Positions 35,427 to 44,192 of a DNA stretch of 64,000 nt are shown here, one piece after another. Location: assembly GCA_963802745.1 (NCBI GenBank), contig CAWDKL010000011.1, forward strand, positions 19,290-83,289. The letters run 5' to 3'. Each line of letters begins with the position of its first letter. The first letter of the stretch is position 1. Source of the stretch: JAJPKK01 sp963802745 (GTDB lineage: Bacteria; Pseudomonadota; Alphaproteobacteria; Rhizobiales; Xanthobacteraceae). The notes beneath the pieces were generated by a model. The model was given only the letters and a program-made list of their open reading frames with translations, searched no databases and had not been told where the DNA came from. Made by a program: the position numbers and the translations under genes.

Positions 35427-36484
35427 CGCCGTTTGCGCCCATCAGCGTTGCATCCGTAGCGCTCGCCGTGCTGGGGGTCGCCGGATTCGTCGTCGCGTTG
35501 TTTGCCGCATCGTGGCTGGTGCCGGGCCCCGAACAGTCCATCGTTACGCGCAACGGCGAACGCATCCGGTATCGCTTCAACGGATTGGCGCTGTTTGCGA
35601 TCATGATGGTTTTGGCCGGACTCGTGCAGGCGTTCGGCCCCGGACTCGCGGGGCTTGCGCGACACATTTGGTCGCTGTTCATCGCCGCCAACCTGTTGGC
35701 ATGGCCGGCGGCGATCGCGCTGGCGTTGCGTGCGCCGGCCCCCGGATTTGCCGCGTTCTTCTACGGCGCGGAGAGCAATCCTCAGCTGTTCGGCATCGAC
35801 CTAAAAATGTTCTCCTACCGGCCGTCGCTGATCGGGCTGGCGCTGATCAATGTTGCGTTCGCCGCACTGCAATGGGATGCGACCGGTGCGCTCAGCCTCG
35901 CCATGATCGGCTATCAGGCTTTCACCTTGCTCTATGTATTGAACTATTTTCATTTCGAGCACGGCATGCTGTTTACCTGGGATATTCTCGAAGAGAAATT
36001 CGGCTGGATGCTGGTTTGGGGCGATTACGTGCTGGTTCCTTTTTTCTACGCGATGCCCGCAGCCTTCGTCCTGCTTCGTCCCGACGACATCTCGCCGTTG
36101 GCGTTTTTTATCCTTACAGTATTATATGGTTTCGGCTTCTGGGTATTCCGCGGTGCCAACGGGCAGAAACATCGGTTCAAGCAAAACCCTGCAGCGCCGG
36201 TCTGGGGGCGATCGCCGCAAGTGGTCGGCGGACGGCTCCTGGCGTCCGGATTCTGGGGCATCGGGCGCAAGCTCAACTATACAGGCGAGTTTTTGATGTA
36301 TCTCAGCTGGACGGCGATGGCCGGCTTCCAGTCTGCGGTGCCCTATCTGGTCCCGGCCTGGCTGCTGCTGCTGCTGATGCAGCGCGCCGCGCGCGACGAC
36401 CGGCGCTGCCGCGAGAAATACGGCCGGTTGTGGGACGAATATTGCCGGACCGCCCGGTTCCGGATGTTCCCGTATATCTATTGA
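35423..36484 (+). CDS. ERG24/TM7SF2-like sterol C14-reductase
   Basis: A 353-aa membrane protein with about nine hydrophobic segments. Family text: NPQLFGIDLKMFSYRPSLIG (compare NP..G.FDLK.F...RP.MIGW), LYVLNYFHFEHGML, NGQKHRFKQNPAAP, GRKLNYTGEFLMYLSW, and the C-terminus CREKYGRLWDEYCRTARF ending FPYIY. The last block matches the NADPH-dependent sterol reductases ERG24, TM7SF2 and LBR. ATG 35423 overlaps the EBP-like gene. The likely reaction is reduction of the delta-14 bond left by CYP51; the same family also includes delta-7 and delta-24(28) reductases (DHCR7, ERG4), so the position reduced is inferred from the ending and context. Confidence 0.87.
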   Translation: MTPFAPISVASVALAVLGVAGFVVALFAASWLVPGPEQSIVTRNGERIRYRFNGLALFAIMMVLAGLVQAFGPGLAGLARHIWSLFIAANLLAWPAAIALALRAPAPGFAAFFYGAESNPQLFGIDLKMFSYRPSLIGLALINVAFAALQWDATGALSLAMIGYQAFTLLYVLNYFHFEHGMLFTWDILEEKFGWMLVWGDYVLVPFFYAMPAAFVLLRPDDISPLAFFILTVLYGFGFWVFRGANGQKHRFKQNPAAPVWGRSPQVVGGRLLASGFWGIGRKLNYTGEFLMYLSWTAMAGFQSAVPYLVPAWLLLLLMQRAARDDRRCREKYGRLWDEYCRTARFRMFPYIY

Positions 36485-36490
36485 GGACAC

Positions 36491-37741
36491 ATGACCAGCA
36501 ATCGCATTCATGACGTATGTATCGTCGGCGCCGGCCCGGCGGGAGCAACCTGCGCGTACTATCTTGCCAAGCACGGCCATGATGTCGTGATGCTGGAGCG
36601 CAAGCAGTTCCCCCGCGACAAGATCTGCGGCGATGCGATCTGCAGCCAGGCCCAGGTGCACCTCAAACGCATGGGCGTGCTCCAGCAGATCATCGACAAT
36701 GACGAAGGGCATTTCGCGGCTATCGGCGGCATGGTCAGCCCGCGCGGCTTCAGTTACATCGCGAGTTCGGTGCAACACTTGGCGTCCAGCCAGGTGATCG
36801 CGGTCAAACGCATCTATCTTGACGTCCGGATCGCCCGCGCCGCGGCCGCGGCCGGCGCTGCGCTCATCGAGGACCATCCGGTAGCCGGTGCGACGCTCGA
36901 CCGCGCGGCGGGCATCTGGACCATCACGTCGGACGATAACCGGCCGACCATTCGGGCGCGGGCATTGGTCGCCGCGGACGGGGCGTTATCGCGGCTGGCC
37001 CGGCGCCTGGGCTACGTATCGACACCGCCCGACGCCGTGTGCAGCCGCGTCTACATGCGGGCCAAATCGACCAATTTCGATGCCGATGGCGTGGTCTATT
37101 ATCCGAAGCAATTGCTGCCGGGCTATTGCGCGATTTTTCGCGAGGCGCGCGATGAATTGAATTTTTGCGTATACGTCATTCCCGGCGGCAAGGTTAAGAT
37201 CGACGATCTGCGCGCCACCCATGACGACATCCTACAGAATGATCCCCACGTCAGTCGCGCGATCGGTGCGAAGGCCGCTATGGACGACATGAAAGGGGCG
37301 CCGCTTCGCCTCGGCGGCATTGGGCGCAGCTTTGGCGATCATTTTCTGATCGTCGGGGATGCGGCCGGCCACATCGATCCGCTGACCGGAGAGGGCATTC
37401 AGTTCGGCATGGATGCGGGCGAATACGCGGCGGACACATTGCACGCCGCACTGACTGCCGGCGATCTCGGTGCACAATCGCTAAAGCCCTACCAGGATCG
37501 ATGGATGCAGGCGTTTGGCCGCGATTTCAAATGGTCGGCGGCCATTGCCCGTTGTTACGCGCGCTTCCCCGGTTTCCTGGACGCCAGTGCCCTGACGCTC
37601 AACCGGCTCGGACCGCCGTTCCTCGCCGAGTGGGCCGAGATCATGACCGGAGCCAAGCCGAAGACCGCGTTCCTCAAGCCAGCGATCTGGATGCCGATCA
37701 TGCGCGATCTGATTTCGCTACGGTTGCGGCCCGCAGCATGA
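36491..37741 (+). CDS. geranylgeranyl-reductase-family flavoprotein
   Basis: A 416-aa FAD-dependent oxidoreductase. The N-terminal motif is VCIVGAGPAGATCAYYLA, followed by FPRDKICGDAICSQA (the family's CGD motif) and GDAAGHIDPLTGEGIQFGM. These define the geranylgeranyl reductase family, whose members reduce isolated double bonds of prenyl chains. It sits six bases after the sterol reductase and overlaps the methyltransferase. In this setting it could reduce a sterol side-chain or ring double bond, filling in for DHCR24 or ERG4, neither of which is present in classical form. That substrate is inference; the flavoprotein family is certain. Confidence 0.83.
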   Translation: MTSNRIHDVCIVGAGPAGATCAYYLAKHGHDVVMLERKQFPRDKICGDAICSQAQVHLKRMGVLQQIIDNDEGHFAAIGGMVSPRGFSYIASSVQHLASSQVIAVKRIYLDVRIARAAAAAGAALIEDHPVAGATLDRAAGIWTITSDDNRPTIRARALVAADGALSRLARRLGYVSTPPDAVCSRVYMRAKSTNFDADGVVYYPKQLLPGYCAIFREARDELNFCVYVIPGGKVKIDDLRATHDDILQNDPHVSRAIGAKAAMDDMKGAPLRLGGIGRSFGDHFLIVGDAAGHIDPLTGEGIQFGMDAGEYAADTLHAALTAGDLGAQSLKPYQDRWMQAFGRDFKWSAAIARCYARFPGFLDASALTLNRLGPPFLAEWAEIMTGAKPKTAFLKPAIWMPIMRDLISLRLRPAA

Positions 37742-38760
37742 CCGCGCCGCAACAAGCCCCCGATTTGACCGACCTGTTGGCGACGATGTCCAAGCGCCGC
37801 CGCATCGACGCCAGCGTCGATGCTTATCGCGCGCAGCATGCCGGCACCGTTGCGGATCGTCAGGCCGAATACGCCGAGGTCGTGAACGGCTATTTCGATC
37901 TGGCGACGGATTTCTACGAATATGGCTGGGGGCAATCGTTTCATTTTGCCCAGCAGGCTGCCGGCGAGTCGTTTCGTGACGCGATCCTGCGGCATGAGCA
38001 GAGACTGGCGCAGCGGCTGGCGCTGCGCCCGGACATGACCGTCCTCGACGTCGGCTGCGGCGTCGGCGGCCCGATGCGAAACATCTCCCGTATGGCGGGG
38101 TGCTCCATCGTCGGCATCAACAACAACGCCTACCAGTTCGGCCGCGCGGAGCGGCTGAACGCCGATGCGCGCCTCGCGGATCGATGTCGCGTGGTCCCCG
38201 GCGATTTCATGGCGATGCCGTTTCCGGCCGATACGTTCGATGCCGCCTATGCGATCGAAGCGACCGTTCATGCACCGGACTGGACCGGGGTGTTTGGCGA
38301 AGTGTTTCGCTGCCTCAAGCCCGGCGGCATGTTCGCGCTCTATGACTGGTGTCTCACCGACCGCTATGAGGCAGGCAATGCCGATCATGACGACATCAAA
38401 CGGCGGATCGTCGCGGGCAACGGCCTGGTCGATATCGGCACGTCGAAACAACTGCAGGCCGCGATCCGGCGGGCCGGTTTCGATCTGATCGCGCATTACG
38501 ATGCGGCCCACGAAGGGGGTGCGCCGTGGTATGAGCCGCTGGCGCCGGGAAAACTTTCGCTGGCGGGCTTTCGCAGTTCGGCACTCGGCCGCAAGGTCAC
38601 CAACAATGCGTTGCGACTACTGGAGTTGCTGCGCATCGTCCCGCGCGGGGCTGCCGATGTCGCGATCCTGCTCGACCAGGCCGCGATCGCGCTCGTTGCC
38701 GGCGGCCGCGCCGGCATCTTCACGCCGATGTATTTTATCCATGCGCGCAAGCCGGCCTAA
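37738..38760 (+). CDS. smt: sterol 24-C-methyltransferase (ERG6/SMT family)
   Basis: A 340-aa SAM-dependent methyltransferase. All SMT marks are present: FYEYGWGQSFHF (ERG6 FYEYGWG.SFHF), the SAM site LDVGCGVGGPMRN, VGINNNAYQ, and AIEATVHAPDW (ERG6 EATCHAP), then LKPGGMFALYDW. The C-terminal SMT region (APGKLSLAGFRSSALGR) is also present. ATG 37738 overlaps the flavoprotein stop (ATGA). It methylates C-24 of the sterol side chain, giving C28-type sterols. Last gene of the operon. Distinguishing it from related tocopherol or sarcosine methyltransferases rests on the YEYGWG and EATVHAP blocks. Confidence 0.93.
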   Translation: MTAPQQAPDLTDLLATMSKRRRIDASVDAYRAQHAGTVADRQAEYAEVVNGYFDLATDFYEYGWGQSFHFAQQAAGESFRDAILRHEQRLAQRLALRPDMTVLDVGCGVGGPMRNISRMAGCSIVGINNNAYQFGRAERLNADARLADRCRVVPGDFMAMPFPADTFDAAYAIEATVHAPDWTGVFGEVFRCLKPGGMFALYDWCLTDRYEAGNADHDDIKRRIVAGNGLVDIGTSKQLQAAIRRAGFDLIAHYDAAHEGGAPWYEPLAPGKLSLAGFRSSALGRKVTNNALRLLELLRIVPRGAADVAILLDQAAIALVAGGRAGIFTPMYFIHARKPA

Positions 38761-38797
38761 CTGGAACGGCAAACACTCCACTCAGGCCCGTGGCCCC

Positions 38798-38824
38798 AAA
38801 AACGGGGTGCACTTCAGGTGCACC
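38798..38824 (-). terminator. hairpin between convergent sterol operon and tfoX-like gene
   Basis: GGTGCAC and GTGCACC (38806-38812 and 38818-38824) pair around a five-base loop. On the minus strand a TTTTT run (38798-38802) follows four bases later, so it fits a terminator for the leftward gene; it may also stop the rightward operon, which ends 38 bases before. Confidence 0.5.
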
Positions 38825-38829
38825 GCGTC

Positions 38830-39183
38830 TTACGTTTCGGTGCCTGCGTTCTTGGGCGGAAGTTGGCTGACGTAAGCGCGGGCCATTTCCAGCCATCGAG
38901 ATAGCGCTGTCGATTCTGCAATCCCTGCGGGCTCAATCATGATGAAGCCCGCCATGCGACGGCCGGTGCCGAGGCAGGGCTGTGCAAAGGGCTGGGACAA
39001 AGCCGCGGCTTCGGCCTCTCTTCCGACGCGGACCATCAATCCCTGCTTCGATGCGCAACACAGCATGTTCCCGTCCATGAGAAAGGTGACCCCGCCGAAC
39101 ATGCGCTTCTCGGTGACGTGGTCGACGGGAAGCTGGGCGCGGATTCTTTCGACCAGCACCAAGAGGTCTTGGCGTTCCTTCAT
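38830..39183 (-). CDS. TfoX N-terminal domain protein
   Basis: A 117-aa protein of the TfoX/Sxy N-terminal family (PF04993): RMFGGVTFLMDGNMLCCAS, then a Gly-Arg-Glu segment and AGFIMIEPAGIAESTALSRWL. ATG 39183 gives MKERQDLLVL, the usual start. Such single-domain proteins are common in alphaproteobacteria; their function is unclear and they are not shown to regulate competence. It converges on the sterol operon and is divergent from the ArsR gene. Confidence 0.82.
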   Translation of the reverse strand: MKERQDLLVLVERIRAQLPVDHVTEKRMFGGVTFLMDGNMLCCASKQGLMVRVGREAEAAALSQPFAQPCLGTGRRMAGFIMIEPAGIAESTALSRWLEMARAYVSQLPPKNAGTET

Positions 39184-39302
39184 AGATCCAAATCTCCCAC
39201 CGGGCCGATGACCGGCCCGGGCCCACACCAGCCTGCGTTCCCAGCGTAAAGCTCTCCTGAGATCTTGCGCTCCACTCCACAATTATATATAGTCAATTGG
39301 CT

Positions 39303-39642
39303 ATGCAACAAGGTTCCGCGCTTGACCTCACTTTCCATGCATTGGCCGACGGCACGCGTCGGTCGATGATTCGTACGCTCGCAGGAGGGCAGACGCGCAC
39401 CGCCGGTCAACTCGGCCAACAGTTCCGGTCCGCGCAGCCGACAATCTCGAAGCATTTGAAAGTGCTGGAGCAGGCCGGACTTCTCGAACGGACGATAGAG
39501 GGACGTGTCCATCGGTTCCGGCTTCGACAAAAGCCGCTTAGGGAAGCTGAACGTTGGATCGCGAGCCAGCAAGAATTCTGGACGGGCGCCATCGATCAAC
39601 TCGACCTTTTGTTGCAGGAGGTCTCACACGATGAGTTCCTGA
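39303..39642 (+). CDS. ArsR-family regulator (frame continues past natural end by an extra base)
   Basis: About 112 aa. Winged helix of the ArsR type: LDLTFHALADGTRRSMIRTL, then QFRSAQPTISKHLKVLEQAGLL (recognition helix) and EGRVHRFRLRQKPLREAERW. No Cys metal-binding motif. As sequenced the frame runs on to 39737, but removing one C near 39637-39639 makes both a stop for this gene and an in-frame ATG for the next one at 39631. This ArsR plus AHSA1 pair is a common two-gene unit in which the regulator controls the SRPBCC protein. ATG 39303 follows an AT-rich promoter-like stretch. Confidence 0.83.
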
Positions 39643-40093
39643 AGCGACCGTCGCCGAAATCCGCCGGCGTCTCTGCGCGAAGCCTGAACGGGTGTTTGCC
39701 GCGTTCGCCGATGCAGAGATGGTCAGTCGTTGGTTGACACCGTCGCCGGAGATCAAGCTCGTCGTGCTCGCGTTCGACTTTCGCGTCGGGGGCGCCTACC
39801 GCTTCGCCTATCACGTGCCGGGCGGCCAGGTCATGACCGTGAATGGGAGCTACCGATCCATCGAGCCGCCTTCCCGCATTGTCTTCTCATGGAATATCGA
39901 ACCGCCGGATGAGCACGCTGGCCTTCAATCCGAGGTGACCGTCGCGATCACCCCGGCGGGCGATGGCTCCGAGCTGCACATCCGTCACCAGCAGCTTACG
40001 CAAGCCGGCGCTGCCAAACGCCACCGCGAAGGCTGGAATGGGGCTCTCGATCAGCTTGCCATATTGCTGAATAGCCGCGGAGCTGGCGCGTGA
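39631..40093 (+). CDS. SRPBCC/AHSA1-domain protein, start disrupted by +1 frameshift
   Basis: About 153 aa once the extra base is removed. The SRPBCC fold text is clear: ATVAEIRRRLCAKPERVFAA, MVSRWLTPSP, VGGAYRFAYHVPGGQ, PPSRIVFSWNIEP, and the C-terminal HREGWNGALDQLA typical of AHSA1 (Aha1-like) proteins. ATG 39631, with GGAGG upstream, reaches a stop after three codons unless one C of TTCCT is dropped. Function is unknown beyond small-ligand binding; it is usually co-transcribed with its ArsR regulator, as here. Confidence 0.8.
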
Positions 40094-40193
40094 TCGGCGC
40101 AGCTGTGCCCTTCTGCGGCACCTGCAAACCATTCAAAGCGCAATAATGGTCTCCGCTTGTCCAGGCGTGGACCAAAACCAAGGAGATATGGAC

Positions 40194-40610
40194 ATGGATA
40201 TTCAACCCTACACCGGCGGCTGCGCTTGCGGCGCGATAAGGTATGAAATTGCAGCTGAGCCGTTGATGGCGGGCCACTGCCAATGCCGCGACTGCCAGCG
40301 CGACAGTGGCACCGGCCACGCGTCCCACATGGCGTTTCCCCGTGTGGCCGCCCACGTGTCAGGGCAGGCAACCTTGTGGGACAAAGCTGCCGAGAGTGGC
40401 AACATTGTCAGCCGAGCCTTTTGTCCGATGTGCGGATCGCCGGTGTATTCAGCGAATAACGGGATGCCGGAACTTCTTTTTGTCCGTGCCGCAAGCCTTG
40501 ACGACCCCAGCCGGTATAAGCCGCAAATGGTTGTTTGGACGACGAGTGGATATGCCTGGGATCATACCGACCCGGCTCTCCCGAAATTCGAGAAGATGCC
40601 GCAAATGTAG
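40194..40610 (+). CDS. GFA / CENP-V family zinc protein
   Basis: A 138-aa protein of the glutathione-dependent formaldehyde-activating enzyme (GFA) fold. Zinc-binding Cys blocks: GGCACGAIRY, HCQCRDCQ and FCPMCGSPVY. Start ATG 40194 is well spaced from AAGGAGA; ATG 40188 is six bases earlier in the same frame. It follows the AHSA1 gene by 100 bases and may be in the same unit. Many family members do not act on formaldehyde, so the reaction is not assigned. Confidence 0.87.
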   Translation: MDIQPYTGGCACGAIRYEIAAEPLMAGHCQCRDCQRDSGTGHASHMAFPRVAAHVSGQATLWDKAAESGNIVSRAFCPMCGSPVYSANNGMPELLFVRAASLDDPSRYKPQMVVWTTSGYAWDHTDPALPKFEKMPQM

Positions 40611-40819
40611 CGCTGCGTCAGGTGACGACGTGGTGACGACGCGCCGGACGACAGTATTTTTTGCCGACCGATGGCCATTGATTGTCGCCGGCGAAGAAAA
40701 TCGACCGCCCGCGCGCCGTAGGCCACGGGAGTCATGGTCCATCATGCTCGGTCCTGATGGTGACTTCGCAGGCTTGCCTCTGCCCAAACAAAGCCAATCA
40801 TAAAACCCCCCGACTCGGC

Positions 40820-41071
40820 TCAGATCAGCCCCAGAGCCTTGAGCTTGGCGATCTCTTTGGCGACGCCATCAAGACCGGCATTGGCGTAGATGATCTGTAG
40901 CCGTTCGGCGCTGAGATTGGCCAGCACCGGATTGCGGAAACGGGTGTTGTAAATCACCGTCTCGCCGGGATCATACCCGAAGCGTCCGGCGACGGCCTTG
41001 AGCACGATTTGCACTTCCGATAGCGCCGACCCAGTAAAGCCATGGTCGGCATCAGACAGGTTGTGCAGCAC
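40820..41071 (-). CDS. small hypothetical protein, possibly a fragment
   Basis: 83 codons from GTG 41071. The text (ALSEVQIVLKAVAGRFGYDP and LSAERLQIIYANAGLDGVAK) is protein-like, and the open frame reads further upstream as EPNLLVEYV before losing sense, so this could be the C-terminal remnant of a longer gene broken by a frameshift near 41,100. I do not recognise the family. Confidence 0.35.
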   Translation of the reverse strand: MLHNLSDADHGFTGSALSEVQIVLKAVAGRFGYDPGETVIYNTRFRNPVLANLSAERLQIIYANAGLDGVAKEIAKLKALGLI

Positions 41072-41511
41072 GTACTCGACGAGGAGGTTCGGCTCCGGCC
41101 GCGTCCGGTGACAAGGTCGGCGCCGTCTTTTTGGACGGCCAAAAGGTCGGCGCCATCGTTACTAAAAATCAAGTTGCCTCGGCTTCCGGCCCTTGCAAGG
41201 CTCGGCAATGTTCGATCCGACAGCGGCAATGATGCCGGTTGATTACTCTTATGCGAGGGGCTGAGCGGTGGCGATGCTCGGTATGGCCACATGGTGCGTC
41301 GTGCTAGGCACGGCGCTAATCGGGCTTGGCGCGGCGACGATGCGGCTAGCCGGCCGGACGGGAGTGATTACATCGCCACCGCCCTAATATCGCCTTATAA
41401 ATATGAGCGTTCTACCGTTGATGCATGCATACGCGGACGACAGAGAATTCTGCGGCCTCCCCACCGTGCGGGAGCTTCCTTACTGGTTCCGAACCAAGCA
41501 AATTCCTACCC

Positions 41512-41537
41512 GCCCGCCCTTTGGCGGGCTTTTCTTT
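41512..41537 (+). terminator. rho-independent terminator-like hairpin
   Basis: GCCCGCC (41512-41518) and GGCGGGC (41523-41529) form a perfect seven-pair stem around CTTT, followed by TTTTCTTT. No recognised gene ends just before it, so it may close an unannotated small RNA or a decayed gene. Confidence 0.6.
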
Positions 41538-42136
41538 GGATGGCTTAGCCTTAGGCATGTTCGGCGCGGGATGGATGGGCGGCTGATCTTTGTCGTGGCT
41601 TGGCCAAGTAGCCGACCTGGCTGTGCACGACACACCAACATCCGAGACCGGTTGCCGCAGGCTCACCACAGACCCGAAAGCTGGTGATTGGACTCACATC
41701 GTTGAGCGGCCAACGGCACTGGCGAAACCCGGCATCGAATAGGCTGACGCCGGGCAACCCTCCGCTCACATGTGGTGAGGCGGTGTAAGTGGAAATATCG
41801 GCTACTTCGACCATTGCCCATCCCCCCAATATGGCCAACGATTTTAAGCACGTCCCGACGATCCGAGATAGCCGGCTCGATGCACGCTGCGCTGGTTCCG
41901 TCCCTATTGTTGCGGGGGCGCAACAAAGGCGCCGTTGGCTGGGCTAAGAAATCAGCCCAAGTCCGGGTCCGGGTCCTGCGCGCGCCGCATGCTCCCGTCA
42001 GGTCGGCTGTGCATCGGCGGAAACCGGCGCCGCAGTGGGCTTCCCATTCATCGCGCCGTGGGCGCTGTTACCGTCGTATCGGTGGCAATAACGGTGGCGC
42101 GTATGAAACCGATGTCCGGTAAGTCATTGATTTTAA

Positions 42137-42211
42137 TGGTGGGCGCGACAGGGATTGAACCTGTGACCCCTCCCGTGTGAAGGGAGTGCTCTCCCGCTGA
42201 GCTACGCGCCC
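42137..42211 (-). tRNA. tRNA-Val (CAC)
   Basis: The minus strand folds into a full cloverleaf: acceptor GGGCGCG/CGCGCCC, D arm GCTC-AGCGGGA-GAGC, anticodon arm CTCCC-TTCACAC-GGGAG with anticodon CAC, and T arm ACAGG-TTCAATC-CCTGT. The discriminator A and a genomically encoded CCA follow (42137-42140). Its 3' end faces the accessory region to the left, the orientation expected of an integration site. Confidence 0.95.
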
Positions 42212-42298
42212 GGAGCCGTCAACGCCCGCCATTAATGAGCCGCACGGCGCGATGTCAAGCAGGCCATCGCCTGCAGGGCGCCGCGCCGGATCGGCGGA

Positions 42299-43004
42299 TC
42301 ATCTGATAGTGCCGGGAATCGGGGTGAACATGCCGGCCGGCGGACCGAGTGAACCTTGCGCCGAGTACACGGGCGGCGCTGCTCCCGGATCGGGCGTAAC
42401 AGCCGGTGCGGCGACTGCCGCGGACGCCGTCGGCGCCGCATTGGACGAGGGCGCAGCCGGAGGCGCAGCGGCGGCGGCCGGCGCACGCGGCGCTATGGTC
42501 GCCGTCGGCGACGCATTGGGTGGTGCCGCCGGCGGAGCGGTTGCGGCGTGTGATACCCGCGGCGCTGCCGGCGCGGCCGTGGCCGTGGCCGCCGGGCGTT
42601 GCTTTTTCTTGCGTTGGGCGGGCACCGCAAGGTCGGCGACGGGTTTCAATTGAGCCATGACGGGATTGGGGGTGAGGCCCGGAACCGGAGGCGACCCGAA
42701 TTTGCTGGGTTCCGGCTCTACCGGTCGAACGCTGACGGATTGTGGCACATACCCCGCCAGGGTGTAGCTGATGCTAAATTCTTCCGAGGGCGGCACCGAC
42801 AGCGTGCACGGCGTCAGGCAGGTAAGTCCCTGTGTGGTGCGGGCTTCCGCGCCCGCTGGTTCCGAACTCGATTGTGACGCTTACGGTCGTCGGCTTGACG
42901 CCGAACGCGGTCCAGCTTGGCACCCACAAATCGGCATTGGACGACGAGCAGGCGGCAAGCCCGAGCGCGCAGGCCGCAGCCGCAATCACGTGCCTTATGG
43001 TCAT
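42299..43004 (-). CDS. PEGA-like lipoprotein, interrupted by one +1 frameshift
   Basis: About 234 aa when read across two frames. The signal and lipobox (VIAAAACALGLAACSSS) make it a lipoprotein. Then VKPTTVSVTIEFGTSG, and after the frame change ARTTQGLTCLTPCTLSVPPS and EEFSISYTLAGYVPQSVSV, the pattern of a PEGA-type beta domain. The C-terminal 100 residues are Ala/Pro-rich with a basic patch (QRKKKQRPAA). The frame changes near 42,845-42,855; dropping one base in GGGCGCG restores it. ATG 43004 has GGGGAAC upstream. Probably a periplasmic cell-wall-spanning lipoprotein; function unknown. Confidence 0.7.
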
Positions 43005-43229
43005 GTCCGTTCCCCCAGTTAGGCTGCGCATTGGCCGGTCGTGCGGCCCGCGACCAAAGAATTGGGGGCTGTTCGCAATGCTGGCACCGGGCCGATACGA
43101 ACGTGAAGAACCTCTCCTTGGATCGCGGCGCCACCCCAACCAGGCGCGCCGCTCCGAAGTCCCCAACATCGGCCTGCCGACAGCCTGCGCCCGGTCGGTC
43201 AACAAAGGGTTAACGACCAGGATGCTCCC

Positions 43230-43952
43230 CTACTGGCCATCATGCCCGAAAATGCGGGCGGAACCGTGACTGGGCGTGGAACCCGCCGGTACCGCCAGGA
43301 GGCTCTCGACGGCGGCCGGCAAGGCATCGTAGTGGCTGATGACGTGGTCCGGAAAAAATGCCGCGACCGGGGTCGGCGTGTAGCCGAAATCCACCGCCAC
43401 CACCGGCACCGAGGCTGCCCGCGCGGTGGCGATATCGGTGTGCGAATCGCCGACCATGACGGCGCGCTCCGGCCGGCCGCCGGCGCGCCGCAAGGTGCCG
43501 CGCAGGGCCTCGGCATCGGGCTTCTGCACCGCGAACGTGTCCTGCCCGCAGATCGCCACGAACCGCCGGGCGAGGCCGAGGGCTTCGAGAAGCTTCACCG
43601 ACAGCCCCTCGCGCTTATTGGTGCACACCGCAAAGCTGCAGCCGCGCGCCGCCAAGGCGTCGAGCGCCGCTTCGACGCCGGGAAACGGGCGGGAGCGGTC
43701 GGCGATGTGATCGGCATAATGGGCGAGAAAGTCGGCCAGCAAGCAGTCGACATCGCGGCCGGTCTCGCCCGCCGCCGCAAGCGCTTGCGCGATCATATGC
43801 CGGGCGCCGTGCCCGACCAGCATGCGCGCATGCGCATAGGGAACCGCCGGCAGCCCCTCGCGCGCCAAAATCACGTTGAGGGTGCCGACGAGGTCCGGGG
43901 CGGTGTTGACCAGCGTGCCGTCGAGATCGAAGACGATGGTGGAGCCTTCCAT
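43230..43952 (-). CDS. gph: phosphoglycolate phosphatase (HAD family)
   Basis: A 240-aa HAD hydrolase. Motif I is VFDLDGTLVNTAPDL, motif II VCTNK, the Lys of motif III is in VQKPDAEAL, and motif IV is MVGDSHTDIATA. The alpha-helical cap and length match Gph, which removes phosphate from 2-phosphoglycolate, a product of DNA repair and of oxygenase activity. Other substrates are possible in the family. ATG 43952. It is divergent from the next gene. Confidence 0.85.
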   Translation of the reverse strand: MEGSTIVFDLDGTLVNTAPDLVGTLNVILAREGLPAVPYAHARMLVGHGARHMIAQALAAAGETGRDVDCLLADFLAHYADHIADRSRPFPGVEAALDALAARGCSFAVCTNKREGLSVKLLEALGLARRFVAICGQDTFAVQKPDAEALRGTLRRAGGRPERAVMVGDSHTDIATARAASVPVVAVDFGYTPTPVAAFFPDHVISHYDALPAAVESLLAVPAGSTPSHGSARIFGHDGQ

Positions 43953-44192
43953 GCCGCGAGTGGGTAGAAGCGCGGGGCCGTTAATGCAAGCCCGGTGGCG
44001 GGCGTAACGGATTGCGCCACTTCCTGGTCCGCCGGAGATCGCCTATGATCGTGGGCGCAATTGATCGGACCCTCGGGACTCGGGTTCCCGCTTGGATTTT
44101 GCGACCGCGCCTATCGCGGCACCAGGTTGATGGGCAGCGGCAGGCGCAGGAACGTCGAGCCCGGCAAACCCTTCGATCTCAGGGAGGACATG

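Larger units (their letters stand above)
40611..42136. other. 1.5-kb gene-poor stretch before the tRNA
   Basis: No convincing gene apart from a doubtful small minus-strand frame (40820-41071) and a hairpin terminator (41512-41537). A 12-base direct repeat, AAGGTCGGCGCC, occurs at about 41111 and 41145. The short frames on both strands lack family features. Such worn sequence beside a tRNA is typical of the border of an inserted region. Confidence 0.4.
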
